From DTU036 sp964346475 (lineage in GTDB: Bacteria; Bacillota; Clostridia; Peptostreptococcales; Acidaminobacteraceae): DNA of 64,000 nt. Shown one piece after another: positions 22,698 through 31,142 of the stretch (positions within the stretch are counted from its first letter, which is position 1; every line of letters starts with the position of its first letter). The notes beneath the pieces are model-generated. The model was not told the DNA's origin. It saw only the letters and a list, made by a program, of their open reading frames with translations, and ran no database searches. A program made the translations under genes and the position numbers. The stretch spans positions 1 through 64,000 of the forward strand of contig CAYFUM010000002.1 of assembly GCA_964346475.1 (NCBI GenBank), in the 5' to 3' direction.

Positions 22698-24593
22698 TTA
22701 TTGCTTCATGCTGAGCTTGATTCTCTTTTGATCCCTGTCGATTTCTAGTATTCTCACAACTACTTCTTCGCCTAGGGTTAAAACATCCTTTGGTTGGTCT
22801 ATGCGATCTTCAGAAATCTGAGATACATGGATTAGTCCCTCAAGTCCTGGCTCAAGTTCGACAAAGGCACCAAAGTCAGTTAGTGACACGATCTTTCCTT
22901 CGTAGTTCTCACCTACTTCATAGTTATCATCTATAACTTCCCAAGGATCAGGGGTTAGAGCTTTACGGCTCAAGGAAATCTTATTACTTTCTCTATCAAA
23001 GTCAAGAACCATAAACTCTAGTTTCTCGTTGGTTTTTAGTACATCCGAGGGCTTGTTTACCTTGCCCCACTGAATCTCTGATACGTGGATAAGGCCATCG
23101 GTAGCTCCTAGGTCTATAAAAGCACCATAGCTAGTAAATCTGCGGACAATACCCTCACGAATTTGACCAGCTTCTAAACCAGACCAGAATTCATCCAACT
23201 CTTCTTTGCGTTCTTTTTCTATTACGCCTTTTCTAGAAAGTACCACTTGATTTCTACGTCTATCAAAATCAAGGAATTCTACTTCACAATCTTCACCAAT
23301 AAACTGATTAAGATCACGTACGAAGTTAATATCAACATGGCTTGCTGGAATAAAAGCACGGATGTCGTTAAAGTGGGCAGATAGGCCACCCTTAACAACC
23401 TCAGTAATTTTTACTGTAACAGTTTCCTTATTGTTGAACTTTTCTTCTAGTAATTCCCAGTCCTTGCGAGAACGTAGACGCTTACTGGAAAGCAAGACAT
23501 CTCCTTCCCCGTTATCTCTTTTTAAAACAAGAACGCTCAGTTCATCATCTACTTTAAAAAGTTCATCTAGGGGTAGACCATCAGGATTGGAGATTTCCTC
23601 TATAGGCAAAATTCCATCAGCCTTATAGCCGATGTTTACCACAACTCCGTCGTCCTTTACCATGACGACCTTTCCCGATACAACCTCATTTCTTTTAGGG
23701 GCAGAAAAGGATGCCTGTTCCATCATTTCTTTCATTGACAAGTTTTCCATGCGATAGTTACTCCTTACAGTCTCATTTTGCATATACGCTATTATTTCAT
23801 CTACTACCCATTGGGGTGTAGAAGCGCCTGCACTAACACCGATTATACCATACTTTTGCAAATCATGCAGCATAATTTCTTCGACGTTTTCGACATGCAG
23901 GCTATTTTTGTTAATATTTTTACAAATTTCCAAAAGTTTTTTAGTATTTGAGCTTTCCTTACCCCCGATGATAATCATTAGATCAACTTCAGAGGCAAGT
24001 TTCGCCGCAGCTTCCTGTCTTAACTTGGTCGCAGAACAGATGGTATTTATTGCCTGAAGCTTGGTCTTTTTTTCAAGAATGCTAACTGCCCCATCAAAGA
24101 AATCCTTATTCAAGGTCGTCTGAGCTAGAAGCACCAGCTCTTCTCCAGGGCTATATTCTTCTACAGCCTCTAAAGAGCCCAGAACCCTGATCTTACCATC
24201 ACCCCAGCTCACAATGCCTATAATCTCTGGATGACTTATATCCCCTAAAACCACTATGTCCTTACCCTTGGCTAGAAAGCTTTTCACATGGTCGTGAATC
24301 CTTTTTACAAAGGGGCAGGTAGCATCGCTATACTTGATTCCATGAAGCTCCATAAATTCATAGACTTCTTTACTTACTCCGTGGGACCTTATAAGAAGGG
24401 GTAGTTCCATTCTCTCTTCTAGTTTATCTACCGTAATCACACCAAGTTTTTTCAACCTATTAATCTCATCTTCATTATGAATTAGAGGGCCATAGCTGAG
24501 GATTTTACTATCCTTTGATAGTTCTTCTGCCATGGCAATAGCTCTTGAAACTCCAAAGCAAAAACCCATGGTCTCGCTAAATTTAATAATCAT
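22698..24593 (-). CDS. ispH: IspH-S1 fusion: HMBPP reductase with four S1 RNA-binding domains
   Basis: A 631-residue two-part protein. Residues 1 to about 285 are 4-hydroxy-3-methylbut-2-enyl diphosphate reductase, the last step of the MEP isoprenoid pathway. Its [4Fe-4S] cysteines lie in GFCFGVSRA, DATCPFVKR and NTICSATKLRQ. Residues from about 310 onward form four S1 repeats (SGKVVMVKDDGVVVNIG; VTVKITEVVKGGLSAHF; REGIVRRFTSYGAFIDLG; YEGKIVSLTDFGAFVELE), resembling ribosomal protein S1. The fusion is known in Clostridia. ATG 24593 has AGAGGAAA upstream and overlaps plsC by 11 bp. Upstream MEP enzyme Dxs is encoded at 35.9-37.7 kb. Confidence 0.95.
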   Translation of the reverse strand: MIIKFSETMGFCFGVSRAIAMAEELSKDSKILSYGPLIHNEDEINRLKKLGVITVDKLEERMELPLLIRSHGVSKEVYEFMELHGIKYSDATCPFVKRIHDHVKSFLAKGKDIVVLGDISHPEIIGIVSWGDGKIRVLGSLEAVEEYSPGEELVLLAQTTLNKDFFDGAVSILEKKTKLQAINTICSATKLRQEAAAKLASEVDLMIIIGGKESSNTKKLLEICKNINKNSLHVENVEEIMLHDLQKYGIIGVSAGASTPQWVVDEIIAYMQNETVRSNYRMENLSMKEMMEQASFSAPKRNEVVSGKVVMVKDDGVVVNIGYKADGILPIEEISNPDGLPLDELFKVDDELSVLVLKRDNGEGDVLLSSKRLRSRKDWELLEEKFNNKETVTVKITEVVKGGLSAHFNDIRAFIPASHVDINFVRDLNQFIGEDCEVEFLDFDRRRNQVVLSRKGVIEKERKEELDEFWSGLEAGQIREGIVRRFTSYGAFIDLGATDGLIHVSEIQWGKVNKPSDVLKTNEKLEFMVLDFDRESNKISLSRKALTPDPWEVIDDNYEVGENYEGKIVSLTDFGAFVELEPGLEGLIHVSQISEDRIDQPKDVLTLGEEVVVRILEIDRDQKRIKLSMKQ

Positions 24594-25173
24594 CGCTTTC
24601 CTCTCTAAGTTTTTCGTAGATCTCAAGGAGTAGGCTGTTGACAATAGAGCGGTAAGCCTGGGAATTTAGTCTCTCAAAGCCAAACTCCCCCACTGCTCTT
24701 ACGGGCATAATAAAAACCTTAACGGGTCGAAATAATTTAAAATTTCCCACCACAGCCATAGGTAGAATATCAACCTTGGCTTGGGAGGCCATCATAACTG
24801 CACCGCTCTTACCTTCCAGTGGTATCAACTGTCCATTTCTGGTTCCCTCGGGAAAAATAAGAAGGCTGCTATCCTTAAGTTTGGAAATAGAAAGTTTAAT
24901 GGCAGCTAGATCTAACTGATCCCTGTCCACGGGAAAGGCATCTACATTATTTAATAGATGTTTTAGGATTGGTATCTTAAATAGTTCGGTTTTGGCTATC
25001 ACATAGAAGTGCCTTTGGTAAGCCATATTTACCATAAAAGGATCCAGTATATGGCCATGGTTAGCCATAATAAGGACCCTTTCATCGGGAATATTCTCCC
25101 TACCATGAATTTCTATCGGATAAATTACTTTTAAAATAAAATTTACTATAGCACTAGCTATTCTGCGAAACAT
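24583..25173 (-). CDS. plsC: 1-acyl-sn-glycerol-3-phosphate acyltransferase
   Basis: A 196-residue membrane-associated acyltransferase that makes phosphatidic acid from lysophosphatidic acid. Motif I NHGHILD (NHx4D) holds the catalytic His and Asp; motif III is FPEGTRNG. An N-terminal hydrophobic stretch (IASAIVNFILKVIYPI) should sit at the membrane. ATG 25173 overlaps the end of cmk by 20 bp; the conserved cmk-plsC-ispH order supports the call. The ribosome site is weak, which suggests coupling to cmk translation. Confidence 0.93.
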   Translation of the reverse strand: MFRRIASAIVNFILKVIYPIEIHGRENIPDERVLIMANHGHILDPFMVNMAYQRHFYVIAKTELFKIPILKHLLNNVDAFPVDRDQLDLAAIKLSISKLKDSSLLIFPEGTRNGQLIPLEGKSGAVMMASQAKVDILPMAVVGNFKLFRPVKVFIMPVRAVGEFGFERLNSQAYRSIVNSLLLEIYEKLREESDDY

Positions 25174-25795
25174 CTCTTATTATTGCCTCCACCCTTTCAA
25201 GAACCTCTTCAAGTTCCATATTTGTAGAATCAATCAGCAGAGCATCCTGGGCCATTACTAGGGGAGCCAAATCCCTGGTGGAATCGATGGTATCCCTTCT
25301 TTTAATGTCTAAAAGTATATCATCATAGCTCATTTTATTGCTTCTTTGAAGGTATCTTCGTCGAGCTCTTTCCTCAGGACTAGCCGTTAGAAAGACCTTA
25401 ACCTCAGCATGGGGAAAAACGGCAGTTCCAATGTCCCTGCCATCCATAACTGTACTAGACCTACCAGCCTCCTCCCTTTGCAGTTCAAGGAGTCTTTGTC
25501 TGACAGAGGCCATGGCAGAGTAATAGGACACTCTTTCATCTACCTCCTTACTCCTGAGCTCTTGGTAGAGTTTTCTACCATCTATTTCTAGCCCACCTTC
25601 TAGAGAGCTGATTTTTAAGCTGGGGAGCAGAGGTAAAAGATCCTCTTCCCTCTCCAAGCCTTTTTCCAGGGCCCAGTAGGTAAGACCACGAAACATAGCA
25701 CCTGTATCTATATAATTAAAGCCAAGCCTCTTTGCCAAGGCTTTGGCAACTGTAGATTTACCTGAAGCTGCCGGGCCATCAATTGCGACAATCAT
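25154..25795 (-). CDS. cmk: Cytidylate kinase
   Basis: Phosphorylates CMP and dCMP with ATP. The 213-residue protein opens MIVAIDGPAASGKSTVAKAL (P-loop), followed by IDTGAMFRGLTYWAL (CMP-binding) and MDGRDIGTAVFPHAEVKVFL, and the lid region ASPEERARRRYLQ. ATG 25795 follows GAGGTAAAT. It lies 10 bp after the RpiR-type regulator and overlaps plsC. Confidence 0.96.
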   Translation of the reverse strand: MIVAIDGPAASGKSTVAKALAKRLGFNYIDTGAMFRGLTYWALEKGLEREEDLLPLLPSLKISSLEGGLEIDGRKLYQELRSKEVDERVSYYSAMASVRQRLLELQREEAGRSSTVMDGRDIGTAVFPHAEVKVFLTASPEERARRRYLQRSNKMSYDDILLDIKRRDTIDSTRDLAPLVMAQDALLIDSTNMELEEVLERVEAIIRDVSQNS

Positions 25796-25805
25796 ATTTA
25801 CCTCA

Positions 25806-26657
25806 CTAAAAGTATACCTCCTGCTCCTCCCAAAGCTGCTCTAATACCTTTAACTTCGCCTCAGTAAACTCTATATCATCATAGGCTAAGCAGGTTATAA
25901 GAGTGTTTAAAAGAGCAAGTGGTGCCACTAGAGAATCAATAAATGAGTCTCTGGAATAAGGAGCTAGAAGGGTATGGACAGAGTACTGGGCAATAGGCGC
26001 ATCAAGATTATCTGTTATAGCAACAATCTGTCCTCCCTGCTGTTTTATATACTTAGCCATTTCAATTGTACTTCTAGCATATCTAGGAAAACTAAACATA
26101 ACAACCAGGTCATCTTTTTTTACATGCACCAGCTGTTCAAAAAGATCTAGTACATTACTTTCTAGAATCCTGACATTATCATGGAAGAAATTTAAATAAT
26201 AGTAGAGATAGTCCACTAGTACACCCGAAGACCTCTTACCAAGTAAGAATACCCTAGTGGAGGAAGAAATTTTACTGGCAGCAAGTTTAACGGCAGGTAG
26301 GTTTATCATTTCGTAGATATTTGTCAGGTCATTTAAATCCCTTCTTAGTGATTGAACTAAGAGGGAATATTTATCCTGGGCTTCCAAGTTTTGCGTGAGT
26401 TTAAGCCTGGTGCTCCTCGCTGCATGACTACAGCTTCTAAGGTGCTCTTGGAAGGCGGGATAACCCTCATAGCCCAAACTTGTCGCAAAGCGAACCACAG
26501 TGGATTCGCTTATGCCAAGGTTAGATGCAATTTTTCTAGCTGTCATATAAACTGCCCTATCAGAGTGTTGCAGAATATAATCTGCAACTCTCTGATGGGA
26601 TTTACTTAAGGCTTCATAGTTTTCTGCAATTATCTTAAAGGTGTTATTCTTTTTCAT
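25806..26657 (-). CDS. MurR/RpiR-family transcriptional regulator
   Basis: A 283-residue regulator. The N-terminal HTH (residues 1-75) includes SHQRVADYILQHSDRAVYM and LGISESTVVRFATSLGYEGY, the typical RpiR helix-turn-helix. The C-terminal SIS domain (about 120-260: VFLLGKRSSGVLVDYLYYYL; DDLVVMFSFPRYARSTIEM) would bind a sugar phosphate or similar ligand. ATG 26657 overlaps korC by 14 bp, and the gene is read with the 2-oxoacid oxidoreductase genes and with cmk. Ligand and targets are unknown. The context suggests control of the oxidoreductase operon rather than a sugar operon. Confidence 0.88.
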   Translation of the reverse strand: MKKNNTFKIIAENYEALSKSHQRVADYILQHSDRAVYMTARKIASNLGISESTVVRFATSLGYEGYPAFQEHLRSCSHAARSTRLKLTQNLEAQDKYSLLVQSLRRDLNDLTNIYEMINLPAVKLAASKISSSTRVFLLGKRSSGVLVDYLYYYLNFFHDNVRILESNVLDLFEQLVHVKKDDLVVMFSFPRYARSTIEMAKYIKQQGGQIVAITDNLDAPIAQYSVHTLLAPYSRDSFIDSLVAPLALLNTLITCLAYDDIEFTEAKLKVLEQLWEEQEVYF

Positions 26658-27189
26658 TCCACTTCTTTACAAGACCTATCCCCTCCTCAACGGCTCGGAT
26701 ATTAATGTCTTCAGTACCTCTCGGAACCCTAGCAAGTACTGTTTCTATTAGAGCTTCCTTAGAGAAAATCTTGGTTATCTCTAGGATTGAACCCAAGGAA
26801 ACTATGTTTGCGGTAATCTCTTTACCTATGGTATTTCTAGCAGTCTCTACAATAGGAAGACGATAGATAATCTCAGTACCGGGATTATGATTTAGACTTA
26901 TTTTGTCATCTATAATTAGCACAGTAGAGGGTTTTAAATCCTTGGCAAACTTGTCTGCAGCAGCCTGGGATAGACAGAGGACGTAGTTAGGACTTTGGAC
27001 CTTGGGAAAATATATTTCATCCTCAGCAATTATAACCTCACAGCGGCTAGCGCCACCCCTGGCTTCAGGACCATAGCACTGGCTCTGTAGGGCGTTCATA
27101 CCTTGATTTATGGCAGTCTCAGCCATTATTACGCCGAGGAGGATGACACCCTGTCCACCTGCGCCTGAAAAACTAAATTCTTGTCTCAC
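26644..27189 (-). CDS. korC: 2-oxoacid:ferredoxin oxidoreductase gamma subunit
   Basis: A 181-residue gamma subunit of a four-subunit ferredoxin-dependent 2-oxoacid oxidoreductase. Recognisable features are SGAGGQGVILLGVIMAETA near the N-terminus and SQCYGPEARGGASRCEVII. It helps bind coenzyme A at the catalytic interface. The start is GTG 27189 with GGAG upstream, and it overlaps korB by 17 bp. Substrate range (2-oxoglutarate, branched-chain 2-oxoacids or others) cannot be fixed from sequence alone, so the kor symbol is by layout. Confidence 0.9.
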   Translation of the reverse strand: MRQEFSFSGAGGQGVILLGVIMAETAINQGMNALQSQCYGPEARGGASRCEVIIAEDEIYFPKVQSPNYVLCLSQAAADKFAKDLKPSTVLIIDDKISLNHNPGTEIIYRLPIVETARNTIGKEITANIVSLGSILEITKIFSKEALIETVLARVPRGTEDINIRAVEEGIGLVKKWNEKE

Positions 27190-28012
27190 CGTTCTCCTCC
27201 ACTCTTCTTTGCATTTGGGCTAGGGCCTCAGTGTATTCAATCTCTTCTTTATTGACAAACTCACCAAAGGGGAACTTACCAGCTCTTTTTTCTTCATCCA
27301 ATCTCTCATAGGCTCTCTTCTCAACGAAGGTATCCTTCATCCACTGGATCATGGCAACTGCATCTCCAATGCGGTTTTTCCTACCATAATAGGTAGGACA
27401 ACAAGAAATTGCTTCGACAATACTAAGCCCTTTATGAGTGATGGCTTTTTTAATATAGCCTGTAAGCTGAATAGCGTGATAGGCAGTTCCTCTAGCTACA
27501 TAGGTAGCACCAGCCCCTTCTACTAATTTAACAAGATCAAAGGCTCTATCAACATTTCCAAAGGGAGCTGTTGTTCCCAGGGCCTCATGGGGTGTTGTTG
27601 GTGAATACTGGCCCCCTGTCATACCATAGATGTTGTTATTAAAGACAATCACTGTCAAATCAATATTTCTCCTACAGGCATGGATCAGGTGGTTACCACC
27701 GATTGCACTGGCATCTCCATCTCCTGTAATGACTATGACATCAAGCTTTGGATTGGCCAATTTAACCCCTGTAGCAAAGGCAATAGCCCTACCATGAGTC
27801 GTGTGTAGGGTATTAAAATCCAGGTAACCTGCAGCCCTTGAAGAGCAGCCTATTCCAGAAACAATAACCACATTGTCTGGGTCCATCCCAAGCTCGTCAA
27901 TAGCCTTGGTTATGGCCCGAGTTGTAATTCCATTACTACAACCTGGACACCAAATATGGGGAAGGTTTCCTACCCTAAAATATTTATCAACTAATTTACT
28001 TCTCTCGGTCAT
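27173..28012 (-). CDS. korB: 2-oxoacid:ferredoxin oxidoreductase beta subunit (TPP-binding)
   Basis: A 279-residue thiamine-pyrophosphate subunit. IWCPGCSNG opens the domain, GIGCSSRAAGY follows, and the TPP/magnesium motif is GDGDASAIGGNHLIHA ... NNNIYGMTGGQ. It decarboxylates the 2-oxoacid and passes electrons to ferredoxin. ATG 28012 with GGAG is chosen; longer in-frame readings run back into korA. It overlaps korA by 17 bp and korC by 17 bp. Confidence 0.93.
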   Translation of the reverse strand: MTERSKLVDKYFRVGNLPHIWCPGCSNGITTRAITKAIDELGMDPDNVVIVSGIGCSSRAAGYLDFNTLHTTHGRAIAFATGVKLANPKLDVIVITGDGDASAIGGNHLIHACRRNIDLTVIVFNNNIYGMTGGQYSPTTPHEALGTTAPFGNVDRAFDLVKLVEGAGATYVARGTAYHAIQLTGYIKKAITHKGLSIVEAISCCPTYYGRKNRIGDAVAMIQWMKDTFVEKRAYERLDEEKRAGKFPFGEFVNKEEIEYTEALAQMQRRVEENGETRI

Positions 28013-29138
28013 TGAAGAACTCCTTTGCACGTTCAACGAACTCATCGGGGACCAGGATGTCGCCATTGGCTCTTCCCATATGGCTTACTTCAGTTCTTCC
28101 ACAGGCAATCCTTTGGACTTCTAGGAAGTATTGTCCCATATTCATCTCAGCTACGCATATTCCCTTGACTCTTTTTGAAATATCCTCAATGGCCTTTTCA
28201 GGCGATGGCCATATAGTTATAGGCCTGAAGAGACCTACCTTATAGCCTTCTTTTCTAAGCTGGTGCACTGCGGGCACTGCAGATCTGGAAGTAGAGCCAT
28301 AGGAAATAAAGACATACTCAGCATCATCCATATAAAGCTCTTCAAAATCTAGGATTTCCTCGTCCTTGAGTTTATTATGAATCCTCTCCAGCATGATCTG
28401 AGCATTTTCCTGGGAGTTGCTGGGAAACCCTGTTTCACTGTGGAAAAGACCTGTTATGTTATAGCGATGTCCTGTACCAAAGGGTGCAAATCTGGGAACT
28501 AAATCCCCTTCTTCTACACCAAAGGGTCTATAGGGTCTGTCTTCAAGGGGAAGCAGTCTGTCAAAAATTTCAACCTCTCCCTGATCAGGTAGGATAATTT
28601 TTTCTCTTGCATGGCCTATAACTTCGTCGGTTAGAAGGATAACAGGTGTCCTGTATTTTTCTGCGAGATTAAAGGCCCGGATAGTTAAGTAGAAGGTCTC
28701 AGTAACAGAATTAGGAGAAAGGGCAATGATGGCACTATCGCCATGAGTACCCCACTTGGCCTGCATAATATCTCCCTGGGCGGTTTGGGTTGGTAGACCT
28801 GTAGAGGGGCCTCCCCTTTGAACATCGATAATCACCAGGGGTATTTCTGACATTACAGCATAACCTAGATTCTCTTGTTTAAGTGTAAAGCCTGGTCCTG
28901 AGGTGGCTGTCATGGATTTCTTACCGGCTATAGATGCTCCTATTGCAGCAGCTATTCCACCAATCTCGTCCTCCATCTGAATAAAGGTGCCGCCAACTCT
29001 GGGTAGTAGCTCAGCAGATATTTCCGCAATTTCTGTCGAAGGAGTAATGGGATATCCAGAATAAAACTTCATTCCTGCATAGAGGGCTCCCCTGACGCAG
29101 GCCTCATTACCCTGCATAAGTAAAGGTTTTTTATTCAC
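27996..29138 (-). CDS. korA: 2-oxoacid:ferredoxin oxidoreductase alpha subunit
   Basis: A 380-residue alpha subunit. It carries KFYSGYPITPSTEIAE, FIQMEDEIGGIAAAIGAS and ATSGPGFTLKQENLGYA, all typical of the pyrimidine-domain subunit of the KorA/VorB type, and GGPSTGLPTQTAQGD. The start is GTG 29138 with GAGGGAG, overlapping korD by 8 bp. With korD, korB and korC it forms an anaerobic oxidoreductase producing acyl-CoA, CO2 and reduced ferredoxin, a core step in amino-acid fermentation. Confidence 0.93.
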   Translation of the reverse strand: MNKKPLLMQGNEACVRGALYAGMKFYSGYPITPSTEIAEISAELLPRVGGTFIQMEDEIGGIAAAIGASIAGKKSMTATSGPGFTLKQENLGYAVMSEIPLVIIDVQRGGPSTGLPTQTAQGDIMQAKWGTHGDSAIIALSPNSVTETFYLTIRAFNLAEKYRTPVILLTDEVIGHAREKIILPDQGEVEIFDRLLPLEDRPYRPFGVEEGDLVPRFAPFGTGHRYNITGLFHSETGFPSNSQENAQIMLERIHNKLKDEEILDFEELYMDDAEYVFISYGSTSRSAVPAVHQLRKEGYKVGLFRPITIWPSPEKAIEDISKRVKGICVAEMNMGQYFLEVQRIACGRTEVSHMGRANGDILVPDEFVERAKEFFNDREK

Positions 29139-29340
29139 TGTCTCCCTCCTCTAAGTAGATTGCAAAATCCGGGCAACGCAGTTCGCATTGGCCGCATTTA
29201 ATGCACTTGTCAAGAGCGATAATTTTACATTTGTTGTCCTCGACGACCTTTAAAACATCGGTGGGACAAAAGGCTACACAAATTCCACATCCTTTGCAGG
29301 AGCTGCGGTTTAGGCGTAGCACAAGATTTTCTCTACTCAC
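29131..29340 (-). CDS. korD: 2-oxoacid:ferredoxin oxidoreductase delta subunit (2[4Fe-4S] ferredoxin)
   Basis: A 69-residue ferredoxin-like subunit with two CxxCxxCxxxC clusters: CKGCGICVAFC and CIKCGQCELRC. It shuttles electrons from the TPP subunit to soluble ferredoxin. The start is GTG 29340, six bases after GGGAGG. It is the first gene of the korDABC run and follows a clear promoter. Confidence 0.94.
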   Translation of the reverse strand: MSRENLVLRLNRSSCKGCGICVAFCPTDVLKVVEDNKCKIIALDKCIKCGQCELRCPDFAIYLEEGDSE

Positions 29341-29367
29341 AATATGCCTCCCTTTATTAATAATTAT

Positions 29368-29395
29368 ATTTTACCACTTCTTAGGAATATTGCAA
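29368..29395 (-). promoter_or_regulatory. Promoter of the korDABC-rpiR-cmk-plsC-ispH run
   Basis: On the minus strand: -35 TTGCAA (29390-29395), 16-bp spacer ending in TGG (extended -10), and -10 TAAAAT (29368-29373), about 28 bases before the korD start. Confidence 0.6.
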
Positions 29396-29445
29396 TAAAA
29401 AATGCAAGGCTTTATTATTCATAGAAATTGAAAGTAGCATTGCAT

Positions 29446-29961
29446 TCATTTTTTTATAATTATCCAGGCTTCTGGTGGTCTATTGGTGCCATTATGGTGG
29501 ACTAGTCTGAAGACATCTGCGTAGCCTTGATCTATTTCAAGATCTTTAAGCATTTGAATTTCTTCCTGACCCTGACTATGGCCATAGGCGACTATCAGCA
29601 CTCTTCCTCCAGATACCAGGAGCTTTAGGCTTGCTAAAATAGCCTTTTTTGTGGTGGAAGCCTGGGTAGAAAACTCTTTATTACCTCCTGGTAGATAACC
29701 AAGATTAAAAATTACAAGGTCCACCCTCTCATCTACCAAGTCCCCCATCTCAGAATGGCAGCAGTTATAGAGTCTTGTATTATAGCCTTCTAGAAGCTTC
29801 CTACTCCTATCATAGGCCTCCTTTTGCAGCTCAAAACCTATAAGAAGCCGGGACCTCTTAGCTAGAATAAGAGCATCTTTCCCTCTGCCTAGAGTGGCAT
29901 CTATACTTATATCAAGTTTGTCTGGAATTAATGAGTGAACAAAATCAAGGGCGGATTTCAT
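29446..29961 (-). CDS. mnmM: tRNA 5-aminomethyl-2-thiouridine methyltransferase (MnmM/YtqB family)
   Basis: A 171-residue SAM-dependent methyltransferase of the YtqB type. The SAM site is DATLGRGKDALILAK, and the family motif is VDLVIFNLGYLPGGNKEF, followed by TTKKAILASLKLL and GGRVLIVAYGHSQGQEE. YtqB was reported to be MnmM, which makes mnm5s2U at the wobble base in Gram-positives; this relies on recalled literature. MnmA in the same window supplies the 2-thiolation of the same base. ATG 29961 overlaps rluB by 17 bp. It is the last gene of a long run; a weak AATGCAA/TTGCATT stem followed by TTTTATT lies downstream (about 29400-29440). Confidence 0.82.
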   Translation of the reverse strand: MKSALDFVHSLIPDKLDISIDATLGRGKDALILAKRSRLLIGFELQKEAYDRSRKLLEGYNTRLYNCCHSEMGDLVDERVDLVIFNLGYLPGGNKEFSTQASTTKKAILASLKLLVSGGRVLIVAYGHSQGQEEIQMLKDLEIDQGYADVFRLVHHNGTNRPPEAWIIIKK

Positions 29962-30640
29962 TTTTCAGCCCTTCAACATCCTTTATCTTAAGGGGTCTAA
30001 ATTCACCAGGAGCCAAATCATCTAGCTTAAAAGGTCCTACTCTAAGTCTAGTTAGGCTGACAACTCTTTTCCCCCTGGATTCCACCATCCTTCTTATCTG
30101 CCTATTTCTTCCTTCGACTAGGGTGAATAGATATCTATTTCTTCCAAGTTTTCTTATTTCTACAGGTCTAGTCCTATAGCCCTCTATTTCTACTCCCTTG
30201 GTTAAAGCTCCTAAATCTTCCTGGCTTAGGTCTCCATTTAATATCACCAGATAATCCTTATCAATACCATAACGAGGATGGATAAAAAGCTGAGCAAAAT
30301 CCCCATCATTGGTAAGAAGAATCAGGCCCTCGCTTTCGTAGTCAAGTCTTCCAACTGGGTAGATTCTCTTTTTTCCCAGGTAGTAGTCTAGGATGGTCTT
30401 TCTCCCTCTATTGTCCTTTACTGTGGAGAGGACCCCCCTAGGTTTGTTAAAGGCAAAGTAGACAAAACTTTCTGAACCCAGCAGAGGCTCTCCATCAAGT
30501 AGGATGTCATCCAGGGGCCCTACCCTTTCACCAAGAACCGCTAGCTTTCCATTGACTTGTACCCTGCCCTCAAGAATTATTTTTTCACACTTCCTTCTGG
30601 AATCCACACCAGCCCTGGCCATGTATTGTTGTAGTTTCAT
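29945..30640 (-). CDS. rluB: 23S/16S rRNA pseudouridine synthase, RsuA/RluB family
   Basis: A 231-residue enzyme that isomerises uridine in rRNA. An N-terminal S4 RNA-binding domain (MKLQQYMARAGVDSRRKCEK) precedes the catalytic domain, with the active-site Asp in VGRLDYESEGLILLTNDG. ALTKGVEIEG and VEGRNRQIRRM complete the family pattern. It directly follows scpB, a common neighbourhood (scpA-scpB-rluB). RluB is favoured by position; RluE or RsuA-type specificity cannot be excluded. Confidence 0.9.
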   Translation of the reverse strand: MKLQQYMARAGVDSRRKCEKIILEGRVQVNGKLAVLGERVGPLDDILLDGEPLLGSESFVYFAFNKPRGVLSTVKDNRGRKTILDYYLGKKRIYPVGRLDYESEGLILLTNDGDFAQLFIHPRYGIDKDYLVILNGDLSQEDLGALTKGVEIEGYRTRPVEIRKLGRNRYLFTLVEGRNRQIRRMVESRGKRVVSLTRLRVGPFKLDDLAPGEFRPLKIKDVEGLKNEIRP

Positions 30641-30641
30641 A

Positions 30642-31142
30642 CTATTCTCCCAGACTTGGAAGTTCCTCCAAATCTTTCATTTTGAAATTCCTTAAGAATC
30701 TATCCGTTGTAGAATAGAGTCTTGGACTACCCAGGGTATCTAACACCCCAGACACCTTGATAAGATCCCTATCTAGAAGCAGTCTAAGGGAATAATCTGA
30801 AGAAACACCCCTTAATTCATCTATTTGAGCTCTGGTTATGGGCTGTCTATAGGCTACTATGGATAGGACCTCTAAACTTGAGGGTCCCAGGCCCCTATGG
30901 GGGGATGATCCGATAAAGGCCTCCACCAGTTCCTGGTAGAGATCATTGGTGGCCAGCTGATAAAAGTTGCCAAAGGAGACAATAGTAAGAGCCTTGGCCT
31001 GATCCCAATACTCCTTTTTTAAACTTTCCACCAACTCTTCAACCCTGGAAGTTTTTATCTCCAAAAGGGAGGCAATTTTATCCCTGGATAGGGGCTCTCT
31101 TGCAATAAACAAAAGAAGTTCTAACTTTCTAATTTCTTCCAT
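30642..31142 (-). CDS. scpB: Segregation and condensation protein B
   Basis: A 166-residue winged-helix subunit of the SMC-ScpAB condensin complex that compacts and segregates the chromosome. It shows LELLLFIAREPLSRDKIASL in the first winged helix and LEVLSIVAYRQPITRAQIDE in the second, with LLLDRDLIKVSG. ATG 31142 follows AGGAGG. It overlaps scpA by 14 bp and ends 1 bp before rluB. The smc gene is not in this window. Confidence 0.95.
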   Translation of the reverse strand: MEEIRKLELLLFIAREPLSRDKIASLLEIKTSRVEELVESLKKEYWDQAKALTIVSFGNFYQLATNDLYQELVEAFIGSSPHRGLGPSSLEVLSIVAYRQPITRAQIDELRGVSSDYSLRLLLDRDLIKVSGVLDTLGSPRLYSTTDRFLRNFKMKDLEELPSLGE

